DNA of 64,000 bases from Chelydra serpentina (GCA_037349315.1 JBAIAC010000048.1:37636501-37700500), one strand, 5' to 3'. Positions 22,836-34,821 are shown, counted from the first letter of the stretch. Program-made: numbers and translations. Notes: a model not told the origin generated them from the letters alone.

Positions 22836-24625
22836 AATTACATTAACATTGTTTTCATGTACCAAACCCGTTAAAAAGAATGCCTCTTAATGCATCATAC
22901 AAAAAGCCCAACTGGAGTTGGTGAGTGGGGATTTTGTATGCAGCACTGTCAAAATGCATTTTTTGGGTGGGATTTTTTAGTGCATCCTTTTATTTTTGCT
23001 TATGAGAAAAAAATGCAAGGCAGTAACATACAGTTATGTCCACCTATATGATGGTAGGAGAGATTATTGTTATAGGTGGCAAAACAACATATTTCTATTT
23101 ATATGGGATGTCAGTAGTTTGCCCCCAAGTATGTACAGCCTAAACATCATTTTATATAAACAAAGATTACAAAACCAATAATATTCACAGATGAGTATTT
23201 TGTATAGAAGCATAACATAGAGCATTGATAACATGTTTAGTCATGTGTGCACTTACAAAGAACACACTGAGGTGTATTTCTCCCACCAATCAGTGGGGAG
23301 TTGATTATTGTAATGTCCTTTAGCATTAGTGGGAGTTCCCGGTGTAAAGTTCTCCCTCACACCAAAGGCAAGAATAGACCCCAATGACTGCAGCATTGCA
23401 GATAGTTTTTTCATGTGCTGCATGAACAGTTTGCTATCCTAAACAATGTTTTTCTGAAAAAAACCCACCACCCAATCCAGGATACTATGCAGTGATGTAA
23501 TGTTGATAGTGCTAAGGGGTCCTGACTAGTGCTGTGCAGCTCCCTGCTGGGTATGGTTCATGTGGGACACATGAACTGAACCCAGCAGGATTGAAGATCA
23601 AATCCAGCTGGAGATGGTAACGTATATGGTTAAGTTCTATGAACGTGAACTTCCAAGAAATCCTCCCTTCCCACAGATCATCCCCACCACCACCTCTCCT
23701 TCCCCCTCCACCTACTATTAATGTCTTTATGGAGCTAGGACACGCCTTTGCACTTTTATTGGCCCACTGCCACTCCCCTGGATTTTCAGGGATGCCAGGC
23801 AGCTACCCCCTTCCCTCAAGCAAAGCCACCACCTCCCCTCAACATCAGTAAGCATCTTCAAAGGACCAGCAAGGCGGCAGAAGGGAAATTACCCCACTGT
23901 TGCTGCCAGCCATGGTATTATTGACATGGGGCAGATAGCGTCCCATAGTTTTACAAACTATTGTGCTCTAGGGAGTAATGGCCATTCCTACCAATACTCA
24001 GCAGCTAACCCAGTGCTTGGGCGTGTGAAGTGCTACCTAACGTAATGCAGCGGCTGACAGCAGGCGCAGGATTCTTTCCTGGCTTCTGTTGGTCTCTTTC
24101 ACAACCAGTTAGCCTCCTCTTGCTTCCCTGAAGACCCTTCTAGATTTGAGGGTCAGCAGTGGGCCTGTGTGGTGCCCCCTGGAAAGTATTTAGGGGGAGA
24201 ATGGCGAGCCAGCACTTCTTAGGGGAGCAGTGAAGGAAACACCCAGTTTCAGGATGCTGCAGCAGGAGGATTGTTTGGCTTTCCAAAGAGAGATCCAATG
24301 TTTAGTTGGGGTTCCTAGTTGGGTATTGCAGGGTGACAACTCGTTAAGTAGGGGCTGCTCTGGAACGAGAGAGAGGGGGAGGAGGGCTGTACAATCACAA
24401 CCACCCAGGGCTAGGGAGCTTTTTGGCACCTGGCCTGATGTTTGCAGTTGCACTAGAATTCGGAGCCCTATCTGCTGTTGAGTGGGTTTGAAGATCTGTG
24501 TGAACCTTTTCAAAGTCTTACTCCCAACCCCATCAGCTGTCTGAATGGAAGTTATCCGTCCATGAAGACAAACTCTCACATTTCAGAACTTCCTCAAGAG
24601 AATAATAAATCAGCTAATGAGCACA
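21897..24625. other. Unique AT-rich non-coding DNA
   Basis: Apart from a microsatellite at 22,790-22,835 nothing is recognised. The 129-codon antisense ORF at 24,190-24,579 has no domain motif, and the sense strand carries a competing 83-codon frame. Confidence 0.4.
22790..22835. repeat. (AT)n(AC)n compound microsatellite
   Basis: About 14 AT units run straight into about 9 AC units. A compound dinucleotide tract of this kind is often length-polymorphic. Confidence 0.95.
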
Positions 24626-24825
24626 GGCCACAATGTTCAAACTTGGGTGTTTGAAGTTAGGTGTGTAAATAAGTGACCTGATTTTCAGGAATACCGAGTT
24701 CCCAAAATTCCACTGGGAGTTCAGAGGTGCTCAGCCCCTTTGAAAATGGAGTCACTTTTTATTTAGGCACCTAAATCTAAACTCACATACCCCACTTCAG
24801 GCATTCAAAGTTGAACATTTTGGCC
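24626..24825. repeat. Palindromic MITE (GTTCAAACTTGGGTG type)
   Basis: GGCCACAATGTTCAAACTTGGG at the left mirrors CATTCAAAGTTGAACATTTTGGCC at the right. Inside, TGATTTTCAGGAATACCGAG opposes GGTGCTCAGCCCCTTTGAAAATGGAG. It is a 200-bp fold-back repeat without coding capacity, related by its inner CTGATTTTCA block to 40,251-40,345 and 46,718-46,837. Confidence 0.65.
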
Positions 24826-27220
24826 ATAACTATTAACGATTTCAATGGTTGTTTAAAAGGGGGGAGCGAAGAGAGTGATATACACTTGATGTAAGCAAAT
24901 GCTATGCTTGATTTACCATGGATAAGTAAGGTGCTAGACTTGTATCCCTCCGAACGGAACAGTTTGGGGAATTACTCTCTATATCAAACCACCAGATGTT
25001 TCATGGAGCAGCATAATTGCTCACCCTCCCTATTTAAGCTGCCAAAGTAAAGATATATGTCTAAGGAACTACCCTTATTTTCCTAATTGAAAGCTTTGTT
25101 ACGTTTTCAAAAATTCTTCAGATTTTTGAAGTAAAGCCTTTCTTAAAAAATAGCTAATTTTAAACATCAAATTGCATATGATTTAAGTAGAAAAGATAAT
25201 GTACAAAAGATTTTTCTCTAAAAAATAAAATGAAACGTAACTCAAAGCAAATGACATAAGGCAATTTTAGTTTGTGATGAGTCTGAAAAGTTCAGTGGGG
25301 CTTGCTGCTTATTTTTTCCACCTCCTGTCCTTGTAAGTACTGGAATGAATTTGTAGTAAGTTTTAAAATAGGATTGTGATTTAAGTAGCTTTCATGTAGT
25401 TTTTACAAGTTGCTAAACAGCAGAGATGTCATAGGGGACATATGGTTTTAATGACTGTGCAACTATTGGGTATATTTTCACATCTTAGCTGTGTTTGAAA
25501 GTACAGAACAATATTTACTGTAGTTCATAAGAGGAAACTTCTACTGGTAGCTTTTGAACAATCCAGGATTTGCCTTGCTGGGTGTTCTTTCCTAGTTCCC
25601 AACAGAAACACTGCTGAGTTTAATAAAGGGGCGGTAACCCACCTCTTTTCCCCCTTCCCTCCAAACAAAACACTAAATGCTAAACCAATGTGGTTTTTTG
25701 GCAGTTGATACATCCAGGAAGCAGAGGAACTGTACGTTTTGAATAAAATAGCCTAACAAGCCCTTCTGTTCTAGCACCATTATAACTCAACAGCAGGATT
25801 TGCCCCATTCCCAGTCTCTCTGAATTCAAAGTTTCATAGATTAGGGCAGTCCTATTCCCAAAGGTCCCCTCAAGCCCTGCCCCCCACCCCCCAATCCAGG
25901 GGAGCAGAGGTCTCCTTTTTTAAAATGACATGACTGCTCTGTTTGCCAAGTTTGCATTTGAGTGATTCAGTCAAAGAAGAACTTAAATACACAGTAGCTG
26001 GTGACGTCCTCCAATCAGATTAAAATGTTTAAGGAAAATAAGTGAAAGTGATTTGGTGTGGAACAGCAAACATTTTAGATCAGGGTGACTTTTCATTTTG
26101 CTTTCTAAAAAGCAAAACAACAAAGGTAGTTTTAGTGGCTCACTCAGCAAATACGGTTTCTGCACCCTAGCGTCTGTCCTAAAGTAAACTCAATTCTGTT
26201 TCATGCTCTTTGTTTTCTTTTTCAGAAAATATTCCAGAAGTTAAATAGGGTGTGGAAAAAGTAAGTAAAGATGGAGCCAAGACCTATAAAACATATTTAA
26301 AAATCTATATTAGCAAAGGGTAAGGAATTCATCACTGTATCTGTTAGTATAGTATGTCCTGTCATTTTTTCTTCACTGCAGGCCTATTTTGTAAAGTGGC
26401 ATGCTATGCAACCTACGCAGAATAACCAAATTCTGAGTTTCTAAATAAACATGCAATTATTTCCAGGTTTGAAAAAAAATGGATGTGAACATCCTGAAGA
26501 GGTAAAAATCCACTTTAGGAATAATGGCAAGATACTGTACTTGTCAGTCAATCTGAGGACTTGGGCTTGCTCTAGCTAGAAATAACCTCCCTACTGGTTG
26601 AAAAATATGCCCAACTCTCAAAGAAAACACACACTTTTATGCCACTATTGGCTTTTATGTACATACATTACTGAACAAGTGTGAACACCAAATGTGTTGT
26701 CTTAACGTATTTAAGACCTTGCTGGTGAAAGCATAAAAATCTTTACAAAGACGATGTGCTGCAGTGGAAAATCAAACAAAATCAAACACAAAAGGCTGAA
26801 AAGAGTACATCCCATGTACCAGTAAGCAAAAGCTAAATCTTCACATAGTTCTCTGAAATCACAAGGTATCCAAATGCGTGCAAGGTTTTAAGTAAATTGC
26901 AGGGAAAAACTGGGTCTTGCCAGCTTCAGTTTTCTTTTGAATGAAATCCACCAGAGGGAGAAAAAGGAGACAGGGCCACGGTTCCTTCAAATCATTGGTC
27001 CCCTCATTACGTTTTGTTTCCCTCCTGAAGAGTGGTGAGTGTAATCCTGTAAGGAAAAAATAGAAATTATAAGCAGTCTTATGACCTGCATCATTTTATG
27101 ATTTCTGAACCTAAAAAATGTTTGCCCAAAGCCAGCCCTCATTACTTTATTACTCCCACTCTGACCAAAATACCACAAACCCAAAACATATTTAGATGAG
27201 GGTTCTCAACAAAGCAGCAA
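24826..27220. other. Unique non-coding DNA
   Basis: AT-rich and repeat-poor. It contains the splice-flanked 35-nt segment described separately at 26,226-26,260. Confidence 0.4.
26226..26260 (+). other. Candidate 35-nt exon flanked by splice signals
   Basis: A strong pyrimidine tract and acceptor (TTTGTTTTCTTTTTCAG, ending 26,225) precede 35 bases, followed by the consensus donor GTAAGT at 26,261. Only one of the three frames of the segment is open (KIFQKLNRVWKK); the other two contain TAA or TAG. Splice signals this good arise by chance in AT-rich DNA, and no neighbouring exon is seen, so this is a candidate only. It could equally belong to a non-coding RNA or be a decoy. Confidence 0.25.
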
Positions 27221-27228
27221 ACCTAAAG

Positions 27229-27582
27229 CAATGGTCCCCAAACTTTTTCTATCACACCCCACCTTACCTGTAATAGAATTGGCCATGCCCCCATGGGAGC
27301 CGCGGTCAGGAGCCGGGGCTGAGGCTCGGCGCGGGGCCATGGCCTTATTGAATTTCCGGGAGGCGGTCGGGAGTGGAGCCTCAGCTGGGGCCGGAACCCG
27401 GGGTTGGGAGCGGAGCTGCGGCTGGGGCCGGAGATGGAGCAGAGCTGGGAGCAGAACGGTGCTGTGTGGAGCTCCCTCCCCGCCCCCTGTAGGGGCCGGC
27501 CCAGGCCCCACCGCACGTGCCCCTCCAAATGTTCCTCCGCATCCCCCAAGGGGGGGTGCGCCCCCCAGTTTGGGGACCACTG
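27229..27582. mobile_element. Non-autonomous hAT element (CAATGGTCCCCAAACT ends)
   Basis: The 5' end CAATGGTCCCCAAACT and the 3' end AGTTTGGGGACCACTG are terminal inverted repeats. The flanks ACCTAAAG (27,221-27,228) and CCCTAAAG (27,583-27,590) match at 7 of 8 bases, the duplication size of hAT elements. The interior is a GC-rich filler of about 300 bp with CpG-rich GGGGCCGG units. The overlapping ORFs in it (136, 132 and 124 codons on both strands) come from the composition and encode nothing recognisable. Confidence 0.85.
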
Positions 27583-27590
27583 CCCTAAAG

Positions 27591-29242
27591 CCAACATTTT
27601 CCAACTGGATGCCTAAACTGAGATGCCTAAGTCCTTATTAAGGGATCTACATAAAAGTGGCCTCCTCTTCAGAGGGGCCATGAGCACCAACACATTCAAC
27701 TGGAGTGTATACACAGGTATACATGGTACCAGACAGCTGTCTCTGCGGGAGATGCTCAAGCCCTAGGCAGGTAAAGAGGAACCTGCTGCTTACTGGTATC
27801 ACATTTAGAGCTTATAAGCTATGTCTGCTCCCTTCCCTTGCTGCTCCACCTATACTGCACCCAGCAGTTGCCCTAATGATCATTCTCTTCTCCTAACAGA
27901 GCACTGGGTATCTGAGGCTGATCTACCTGATAAACAGATACTCTCAGACTTTTCCCCAGAAAGGAGTTCGCTTATATGTAGGTATTTATATAGCAAATAG
28001 CTCTGTAAACTCCACCTGGTAATGATAAACACCCAGGAACACAAAACACTCATTTTTATTCTGGTGTTTTTCTAGCATATGTATGTTGTAATCATTTCCC
28101 TAGTTTTATCTTTGAATCATGATTTCCACTTAATCAAACGCACTCCCAGTTACTGATTCTGAAAAGATGGCTTGTGATCATTCTGCTATTTATTTGGGGC
28201 CAGCCAAACATATTGAGGACCAGTAGGGCATGATCCTGAAGTAGTTAAATAAAAATCCCATTGACTGTAATAGGAACTATAACTGAGTAAGGGCTGTAAG
28301 GATCAGATCCACTGGAAAGATTTAAGTTTTCTCACTAGCACTTTCAACCTTTAAAAATCTCCAAATGGATTTCTGTAGAAGCCCTTTGCTGATGAAGATA
28401 GGGAATTCTGTATTTCCCTAAAGACAGGTTCGAAATATAGATACTGTTTTTAAAACAACAGGCTTTCCCAAAAGATGAGACTTGAACTATGGGCACTCGT
28501 TACACTTTTAAGTGAAATTGCAAGGATAGATTCACATATACAAGAAAACAGCACTTAAAAAGGGAGTTACGTAAAAATATTTATCAGACTTAGAGCTGTG
28601 TTGGTATTGGCACCTCCTAAAACTACACAAATCAAATGGCAGGCGCCACTGACTCCAGTCTATAAGGACCTCATTTCAACACCAGGAAAGAAACAATGAA
28701 ACAACCGCCTGAAAAACTAATGCAAACCGCAGCTTGAAGCATAAGACTTTAATTGCTTTTTTCATCAGAAGTAGCTTAAACAATTTCCACCTTTTGCAAT
28801 TTCTCTCCCTCCACCCCTGGCAGGCTCATTACCACAGTCCCTGAGTGCTCCTCTCCCTCTCCATTAAAACTACACAGCATCTGAACTAGACCAACAAGAA
28901 CACATGATGAGTGGCAGTCAGTGTCTTATGGCCTCTTGGAGTTTGTTCGACCATCTTTTCCAATCGCCTTTGTGGTTCATGCTGGACCCGCCTACCAACA
29001 CTTCACTCCTGGCATCCACATGAAAATCCTACTCTTCCATTGGCTGCTGGTTATGGTTGATGCCTCGGTAATTCTTGTTTCATAGAACATATTGAAGATG
29101 ACCTCTCTAGTTGACACTTATGTAAGTTTAACAAACAAAAAAAAGCGCAATATTTTGGGGGTGCCAAATTTCACTAGTGCTCAGTGGTGACGTTTTGTTG
29201 ATAATATTCCCCAAATTCCAAGTTTTCCTAAACTAATACTGC
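27591..29242. other. Non-coding DNA with one MITE half
   Basis: A degraded palindromic repeat sits at about 28,226-28,310 (GCATGATCCTGAAGTAGTTAAA opposed by CTGAGTAAGGGCTGTAAGGATCAGA around AATCCCATTGAC). Nothing else is recognised. Confidence 0.4.
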
Positions 29243-29854
29243 TTAGTGGAGACCTCCACCATCCTCTAAGGAAGCAACTGACAAACAGGAAGATTTATAG
29301 ATCAGTGGGGATAGATGGGACTCTTGCACCTTGGGTTTATATTCTGCACCCCTAACTTTGGTCTGGCTGCCCTGCTGATCCCTGTGGTTCCCGTGCTGCT
29401 TAAAAAATGTCATTGCAGGCAGAGAACAGCTGGCCAGACTATAGGGGTAAGCACATAATGCCGGAGTCCCAGGACTTGGTATAACAAGCAAAGCAGACAT
29501 CATCCAATACGAGTGGCAAAATGATTGGGACATAAGACAAGACCCTGTCCAGATGTTGCTTTGCAAATTAACCAGATCTGGGATAACAAAGCTTGAGTCT
29601 CTGGCATTTGTAACAGAAGGACCGAGAAAGAAGTTTCCACTAAGGGCACAAACTGCTCTTTGCCACAGTGAACAAACAAACACTTTCCCAGTGACACTAA
29701 AATTTTCCAGTTGCAAAACACCTAAATTCTCCAAGATTTGGCTCTCCACGTACAACTGATGAGACACAGACAACTGCCTAATGAAGGGCCAAGATCTGTG
29801 AGATGCTACATGCCTCCTGTGCCATGCCAAGCACTCTCCATTCCCCGGTGACAT
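29243..29854 (-). other. Longest open frame in window, 203 codons, unassigned
   Basis: An ATG-started frame of 203 codons runs on the minus strand. The product has no recognisable domain, no repeated motif, no clear signal peptide and no cysteine or histidine pattern I can name. A 73-codon frame overlaps it on the same strand and a 68-codon frame on the opposite strand. No TATA box, splice context or polyadenylation signal was noticed at its ends. It is most likely a chance frame or part of an unrecognised repeat, but it is long for this composition. Confidence 0.2.
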
Positions 29855-29967
29855 TCATGGGAGTTGAGGGTGCTCAGTATCTCACAAACAGATGTTCAGC
29901 ACTTCACAGAATCAGGCCTGAAAAACCTAACTTCCTCAGGACTATATAAACTAGCAGTTGTGGAGAA

Positions 29968-30372
29968 CTTAAGAACCAGGGGTCACCCAATGGAATTAAT
30001 AGGCGGCAGGTTTAAAACAAACAAAAGGAAGTATTTCTTCACACAACGCACAGTCACCCAGTGGAACTCGTTGCCAGCGGATGTTGTGAAGGCCAAAAGT
30101 ATAACTGCGTTCAAAAAAGAATTAGATAAGTTCATGGAGGATAGGTCCATCAATGGCTATTAGCCAAGATGGTCAGGGATGCAGCCCCATGCTCTGGGTG
30201 TCCCTAAGCCTCTGACTGCCAGAAGCTGGGATTGGGATAGGGAATGGGTCTCTTGGTAATTGCCCTGTTCTGTTCATTCCCTCTGAAGCATCTGGCATCA
30301 GCCACTGTTGGAAGAGAGGAGACTGGGCTAGATGGACCATTGGTCTGACACAGTAGGGCCATTCTTAAGCTA
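29968..30372 (+). mobile_element. CR1 LINE 3' end
   Basis: The coding part, ending at the TAG at 30,161-30,163, reads [33 protein letters not shown] and [17 protein letters not shown], the conserved C-terminus of ORF2 in a CR1 subfamily common in turtles. The 3' UTR follows: CCTGTTCTGTTCATTCCCTC, then GGCATCAGCCACTGTTGGA, CTGGGCTAGATGGACCATTGG and CAGTAGGGCCATTCTTA. The reading frame across these 60 codons is intact, so the copy is relatively young, although it is severely 5' truncated, the usual outcome of CR1 insertion. Some upstream sequence from 29,890 may also belong to it. Confidence 0.9.
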
Positions 30373-30829
30373 GCACAATGATTTATGACACTAAACAGCA
30401 GAAGCCACCATTTTACATGCTGGGAAACACTGGCAGCGTCATTTTGGTTACAAGATGGAATAAGGATCGACAGTGGTGATTAACATGTGGAGTAATGTTC
30501 AAAGCTTTCTATAGAGACTCCTTTGTTTTTCTGCTATGGCTCTGAATAAGAACCCCCCCTAAGTGTAATAGTGCAGTTCTGCCATCCCCAGCGCTGACTG
30601 CTTCTGAGACACCTTTCCTTTGGCTTTCAGTTTGGGATGCAGTCATTTCGAAAGGGTTACTGAAGAGCAATGTGGTCCGCGCTGCCCCCACCCTTCAAGC
30701 AGGAAACATTTAAGACCCAGGACTGTTCCTGAACCCGGATTCTCCACACAATACCACAGCACAATTCCCAAGCTCCTTAGCAATTCTACTTTTGCATGTA
30801 AAAAAAAAAAAAGAGATCTATTTTAGAAA
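30373..30829. other. Non-coding DNA, no recognised feature
   Basis: Contains a 12-A run near 30,800. No gene is seen. Confidence 0.4.
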
Positions 30830-33226
30830 AATCCTCTCTAAAATTTCCAATTTTTTTTTCTGATCATACAAATCAAAGTTTTACTTGGTGACTTTGCAGA
30901 TCGTGTTTATGGCCCCTGGTCACAGCTTTGCTTATAAAAGCATAAGCTGTAAAATGGAATATTTACAACTTACGATTTCCCAAGAGCAAACAAGGGTTCT
31001 TTCAGATCTCCTTAAAATACATGGCTTCTGACATGTAACAGACTGCCTTAAAAATGAACTTTTATTTTTGCACGGCAGGATGAGGCAGTTTAGATTTTCA
31101 TAACGTCTCTATTAAAAATAATAAAAGATTATAAGCAAGTTAATGATGAATCTGAAATATTTAATGATGCAAATCAAGCAATGTAATTGTATGTAATTGT
31201 AACTGTATGAAATCCTCTGCTGCATACACCCTATTTTGTCATACAATTTATTAATCCAGCTTAAAAATAAGCAATGAATAACTGTATAATATTGCAGCTG
31301 GTGATGTAATAGCAACGCTATTAAAGGATACAAAAGCTTTGTATTTTAAATATTAATTCTAAGTCTCAAGGCCTGTGGCAAGGGAGGGGTGACTAAGAGG
31401 CCAACACTTCCTGAAGATTTTCTTTTTTTTAATTTATAAAAGGACAGTTCTTCCCTTTAAAAATATTTGTCTCTGGTTCCCTTACCGGCTACTTTTGGCA
31501 GCCTCAGCATCCTTTTCAAGGTGCTATTAATTAGGGAGCAAATTATACAACGGGGTGGAGCTGTGCTCATGCAGAGTCCTTAACATGCAAAGCACACTCC
31601 GGGTGTAGTTCTATTTACACTGCTCACTGTTAGGACCACTTTAGACCTCATTCCTATGAAATACAGTTGTAAACACAAATGCAACCAGATAACTGGGGGA
31701 TACTGCATTTCCTGGAAGGTGAAATATACTGGCAATTTAAGACCACCAACAATGGTCCCTTCCCCATATTAATATACCCAGCTATTGCTCCATAAAATTG
31801 TATAATATTAACAGATAATGCATTTCTCTCTTGCTTATTTTTTATTCATCTTTATACTAGTGAAGCCATTAAAACAAATATATTATCGATAAAATTTGTA
31901 TTCCGGTAATATCTACATACAGCTCTTTGCTATAAATGTTAATTAATTGGATCACCAATACCCATAATGCAGCTTTATTCTGACCCGCATGCCCTATGAA
32001 CTAGATATTTTTTTGGATTCAGTTTTCTTAAAACCAACTGTCAGCATCATGTGATGGAAGAGATGAAAAATGAAAATGAGCATTCCTGCTGTGCAGGTGA
32101 GTGACCTGTGGGAGACAGCTCTGCCTGGTAGGATTTTTACACGTACCATCAGACACAGACCAATTGATTAGATCATCGTATACCCGCCACCAACTAGGCT
32201 CAAGAGACTAATTAGAGAGAGTACTGCCTGCGCAGGCACCCCATTGACACCTAATTTGCTCAGCCAAAGCCTTTGGGGAGAATGTATTATCTCTGCAGCT
32301 GCACTTCATGCATTTCTGATTTGAGGCATAAGCAAGAAGTACTTCATCACTCTTTTGAGCAAACTGAATGTATAAGCCCTTAAGTGCTGAATACAAGCAA
32401 ACAGAGAAATTAAATCAGGACAGCCTCTTATAAACGCTTCACCCCCCTCAAATATAGGTACATATACATACATTATTTTAGCTCTGTGTCTATATGCACA
32501 CACACATACATATATACACACAGCATGTATAAGTTCGTGTATGAATAAATGTATGTAAAACATACATATATAAACAGACATTTATATAAATACATATTTT
32601 AAAACATACAATTTTTATATATTACAAGGGACTTTGTTTCTCAAATAGATTTGCATTGCGGTAAATTTTTAAAATACTATTGTTATATTATATGAAAAAA
32701 AAATATTTGCAGTATTGTTAGCTTACGCCTCCACAGGCCAGGATCGGTACAGACAGCCGTCTGTTAGGTTTCTTTACATATCTTCAGTGGCATTAGCTCA
32801 GAGGTGAAATAAGTGATTATTTCAGTACCGATTCTAGCTCATTTGTAAGCTTCTCTTCCATAGGCTAAACGATACAGCTGGTTTGTTGAGGAATACTATT
32901 CACTGGAGCTAAGTATATGGCTACTCAAAACTGATTTCTCCTGGGCTTTAGTTTTATCCAGTTACTCCATGCTCCTGAAATGCACTGGGGAGCCAAGTCT
33001 TAAGGCCGGGATTAAAAATTTATTTTAAAATAGATTATTTGACTCTAGAAATAAACTACGATTTTTCCAAACTGGCAACGTTTGCAGGAACTATTTTACA
33101 GCAGACTTTATTGCGCAATTCTCTAGCTCACACACCCCATAATTCAAACAAAAAATGGCTGTCTCTCACCACCTCTCAGCTAGATATATTAGAACTGTGC
33201 AGAAATGAGGTCTCTTATTTCCAAGA
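30830..33226. other. Repeat-poor AT-rich block, possible conserved non-coding DNA
   Basis: About 2.4 kb show no palindromic MITE, LINE, SINE or hAT piece, in contrast to both sides. It is rich in homeodomain-type TAATTA/TTAATTA words (for example GCTATTAATTAGGGAGCAAATTA near 31,525, GTTAATTAATTGGATCA near 31,940, CAATTGATTAGATCA near 32,160, GACTAATTAGAGAGA near 32,208). A TA/CA-rich simple stretch covers about 32,455-32,620. Whether it is conserved cannot be judged from one sequence. Confidence 0.35.
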
Positions 33227-33415
33227 CCTTGTCTATACACAAACTTGCACCAGTTTAAAGCTGGGTCTTGAATTTAATTAAATTGGTGCCAACTCCTGGG
33301 TGGCCACTCTCACGTTGGTTTAGGAGGGTATATGCAGGATTTTGCACCAGTTTAACTAAATTGATTTTAAAAGAGATTTTAGTTAACTTGGTGCAAGTTG
33401 TGTGAATAGACAAGG
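33227..33415. mobile_element. Palindromic MITE (CCTTGTCTATACAC ends)
   Basis: CCTTGTCTATACACAAACTTGCACCAG at the left mirrors TTGGTGCAAGTTGTGTGAATAGACAAGG at the right. The inner TTTAATTAAATTGGTGCCA opposes TTTAACTAAATTGATTT. The element is 189 bp with no coding capacity and no convincing target duplication, so the superfamily is open. Confidence 0.7.
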
Positions 33416-33877
33416 TATAAGACTTAATTCCCTTTACCAAATATACCAGGGCAGTGACTCTCAGCCTTTTTCATAAGATGGATCATGCCTTAATACAGAT
33501 GGTATCTCCCCCACTCTGTCACACAGGCCACATCCCTTCCAGATCAATTTCTATTTCTGTTTAGCTGTCTTTAACTGCAGCTTATCAAGCTTGAAACAAA
33601 CTGAGGCGCTAGCTCTATGTGATCAGCCAGTGTTATATGGAAAATTTACTCATATGCTGTTACATACCATCAAAACCATGCTAGTCAAAGAAGTAAAATG
33701 TTTTCTGAGGCATTTTATTTACTCTTGTATACTGTGTCTTACTTCTTCATTGTGTTCATTTGCTAATTCACGAGTCTCTCTGATTTCAGTCCCAAATAGA
33801 AAAATATTGCTGCATATTCTAAACTACGTCCACAAATCTTAAGTTAGGAATATTAATAAAAATGTCTGTTTCTCATA

Positions 33878-33977
33878 GTTCCTGATCCTGCAAAGAACTT
33901 TGCCTGGGATACTTCCCGCTCCCACACAATGTCTCGCATTCAAGCACCCGAATGGAGATCATTGCAGGATCAAGATT
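33878..33977. repeat. Palindromic MITE (TGATCCTGCAAAG type)
   Basis: TGATCCTGCAAAGAACTTTGCC at the left and ATCATTGCAGGATCAAGAT at the right are inverted. It is a common short sauropsid fold-back repeat, diverged in the centre. Confidence 0.6.
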
Positions 33978-34138
33978 TTGTTGTATTTTAATTTGTTTTA
34001 TTTACAATTAAAAGACCCGGTAAATGAGCTGCCAGATATGAAGAAGTAAACTCAACCAGAAAAAAATAATACTAACATAGAAATAAATATGAGTATACAA
34101 ATATCAATGCATTTAAGAAAATAGCAGATAGCCACCAA

Positions 34139-34803
34139 TAGGGTTGCCACCTTTCTAATTGCAAAAAAACAAACACCCTTGCCCCACCTCTTCCCCGAGG
34201 CCCTGCCCCCTGCTCACTCCATCCCCCCTCCCACTATTGCTAGCTCTCCCTGACCCTCACTCACTTTCACTGGACTGGGTCAGGAGTTTGGGGAGCAGGA
34301 GGGGCCTCAGGGCTGGGGTAGGGGGTTGGGGTGTGGGAGGGATGAGTAATGCCGGCTCTGGGAGGGAGTTAGGGTGTGGGAGGGGGTTCTAACCTAGGGC
34401 AGGGGATTGGTGTGATGGAGGGGGTTTGGGCTCCGGCCGGGTGGTGCTTACCTCAGACAGCTCCCAGAAGTGGCCGGCATGTCTGGCTCCTAGGTGGAGG
34501 GGACAGGGGGCTCTGCGCACTGCCCATACCCGCAGGTGCCGACCCCACAGTTCCCATTGGCTCCGGTTCCCAGCCAATGGGAGCTACGGAGCCGGCACTC
34601 GGGGTGGGTAGCGGCATGCGGAGCCCCCGTGGCTGCCCCTGCGGCTAGGAACTGGATATGGCAGCTGCTTCCGGGAGCTGTTCGGAGCCAGGACAGGCCG
34701 GGAGCCAGCCTTAGCCCCGCTGCACTGTGGACCAGACTTTTAGCGGCCAGGGTCCCTTTTCGACTGGACGTTCCAGCTGAAAACCAGATGCCTGGTAACC
34801 CTA
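34139..34803. mobile_element. Non-autonomous hAT element (TAGGGTTGCCA ends), 665 bp
   Basis: The termini TAGGGTTGCCA and TGGTAACCCTA are inverted. The flanks carry an exact 8-bp duplication GCCACCAA (34,131-34,138 and 34,804-34,811), which fixes both boundaries and indicates hAT-type integration. The interior has a G-rich iterated part (GGGTGTGGGAGGG and GGGGTTTGGG units, 34,290-34,430) and a hairpin centred on CCCATTGGCTCCGG and CCAGCCAATGGGAGCT (34,550-34,585). The ORFs inside (up to 107 codons) are by-products of the high GC content. Confidence 0.9.
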
Positions 34804-34821
34804 GCCACCAAGGATGATGGG

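Noticed and set aside
24190..24579. 129-codon antisense frame
   Set aside because: No domain, no splice or promoter context, and a competing sense frame. It may be worth a search but is not supported.
27206..27641. Overlapping frames of 124-136 codons on both strands
   Set aside because: They lie inside a GC-rich hAT element with inverted ends and flanking duplication. Proline/glycine/arginine-rich readings in several frames are a composition effect.
33450..33560. Possible hAT end (GCAGTGACTCTCAGCCTTTTT)
   Set aside because: The start resembles a common hAT terminus, but no opposite end or 8-bp duplication was found downstream.
34159..34817. Cluster of frames of 60-107 codons and a CpG-rich stretch resembling a first exon
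   Set aside because: The segment is bounded by TAGGGTTGCCA inverted ends and an exact 8-bp duplication, so it is a transposon, not a promoter or exon.
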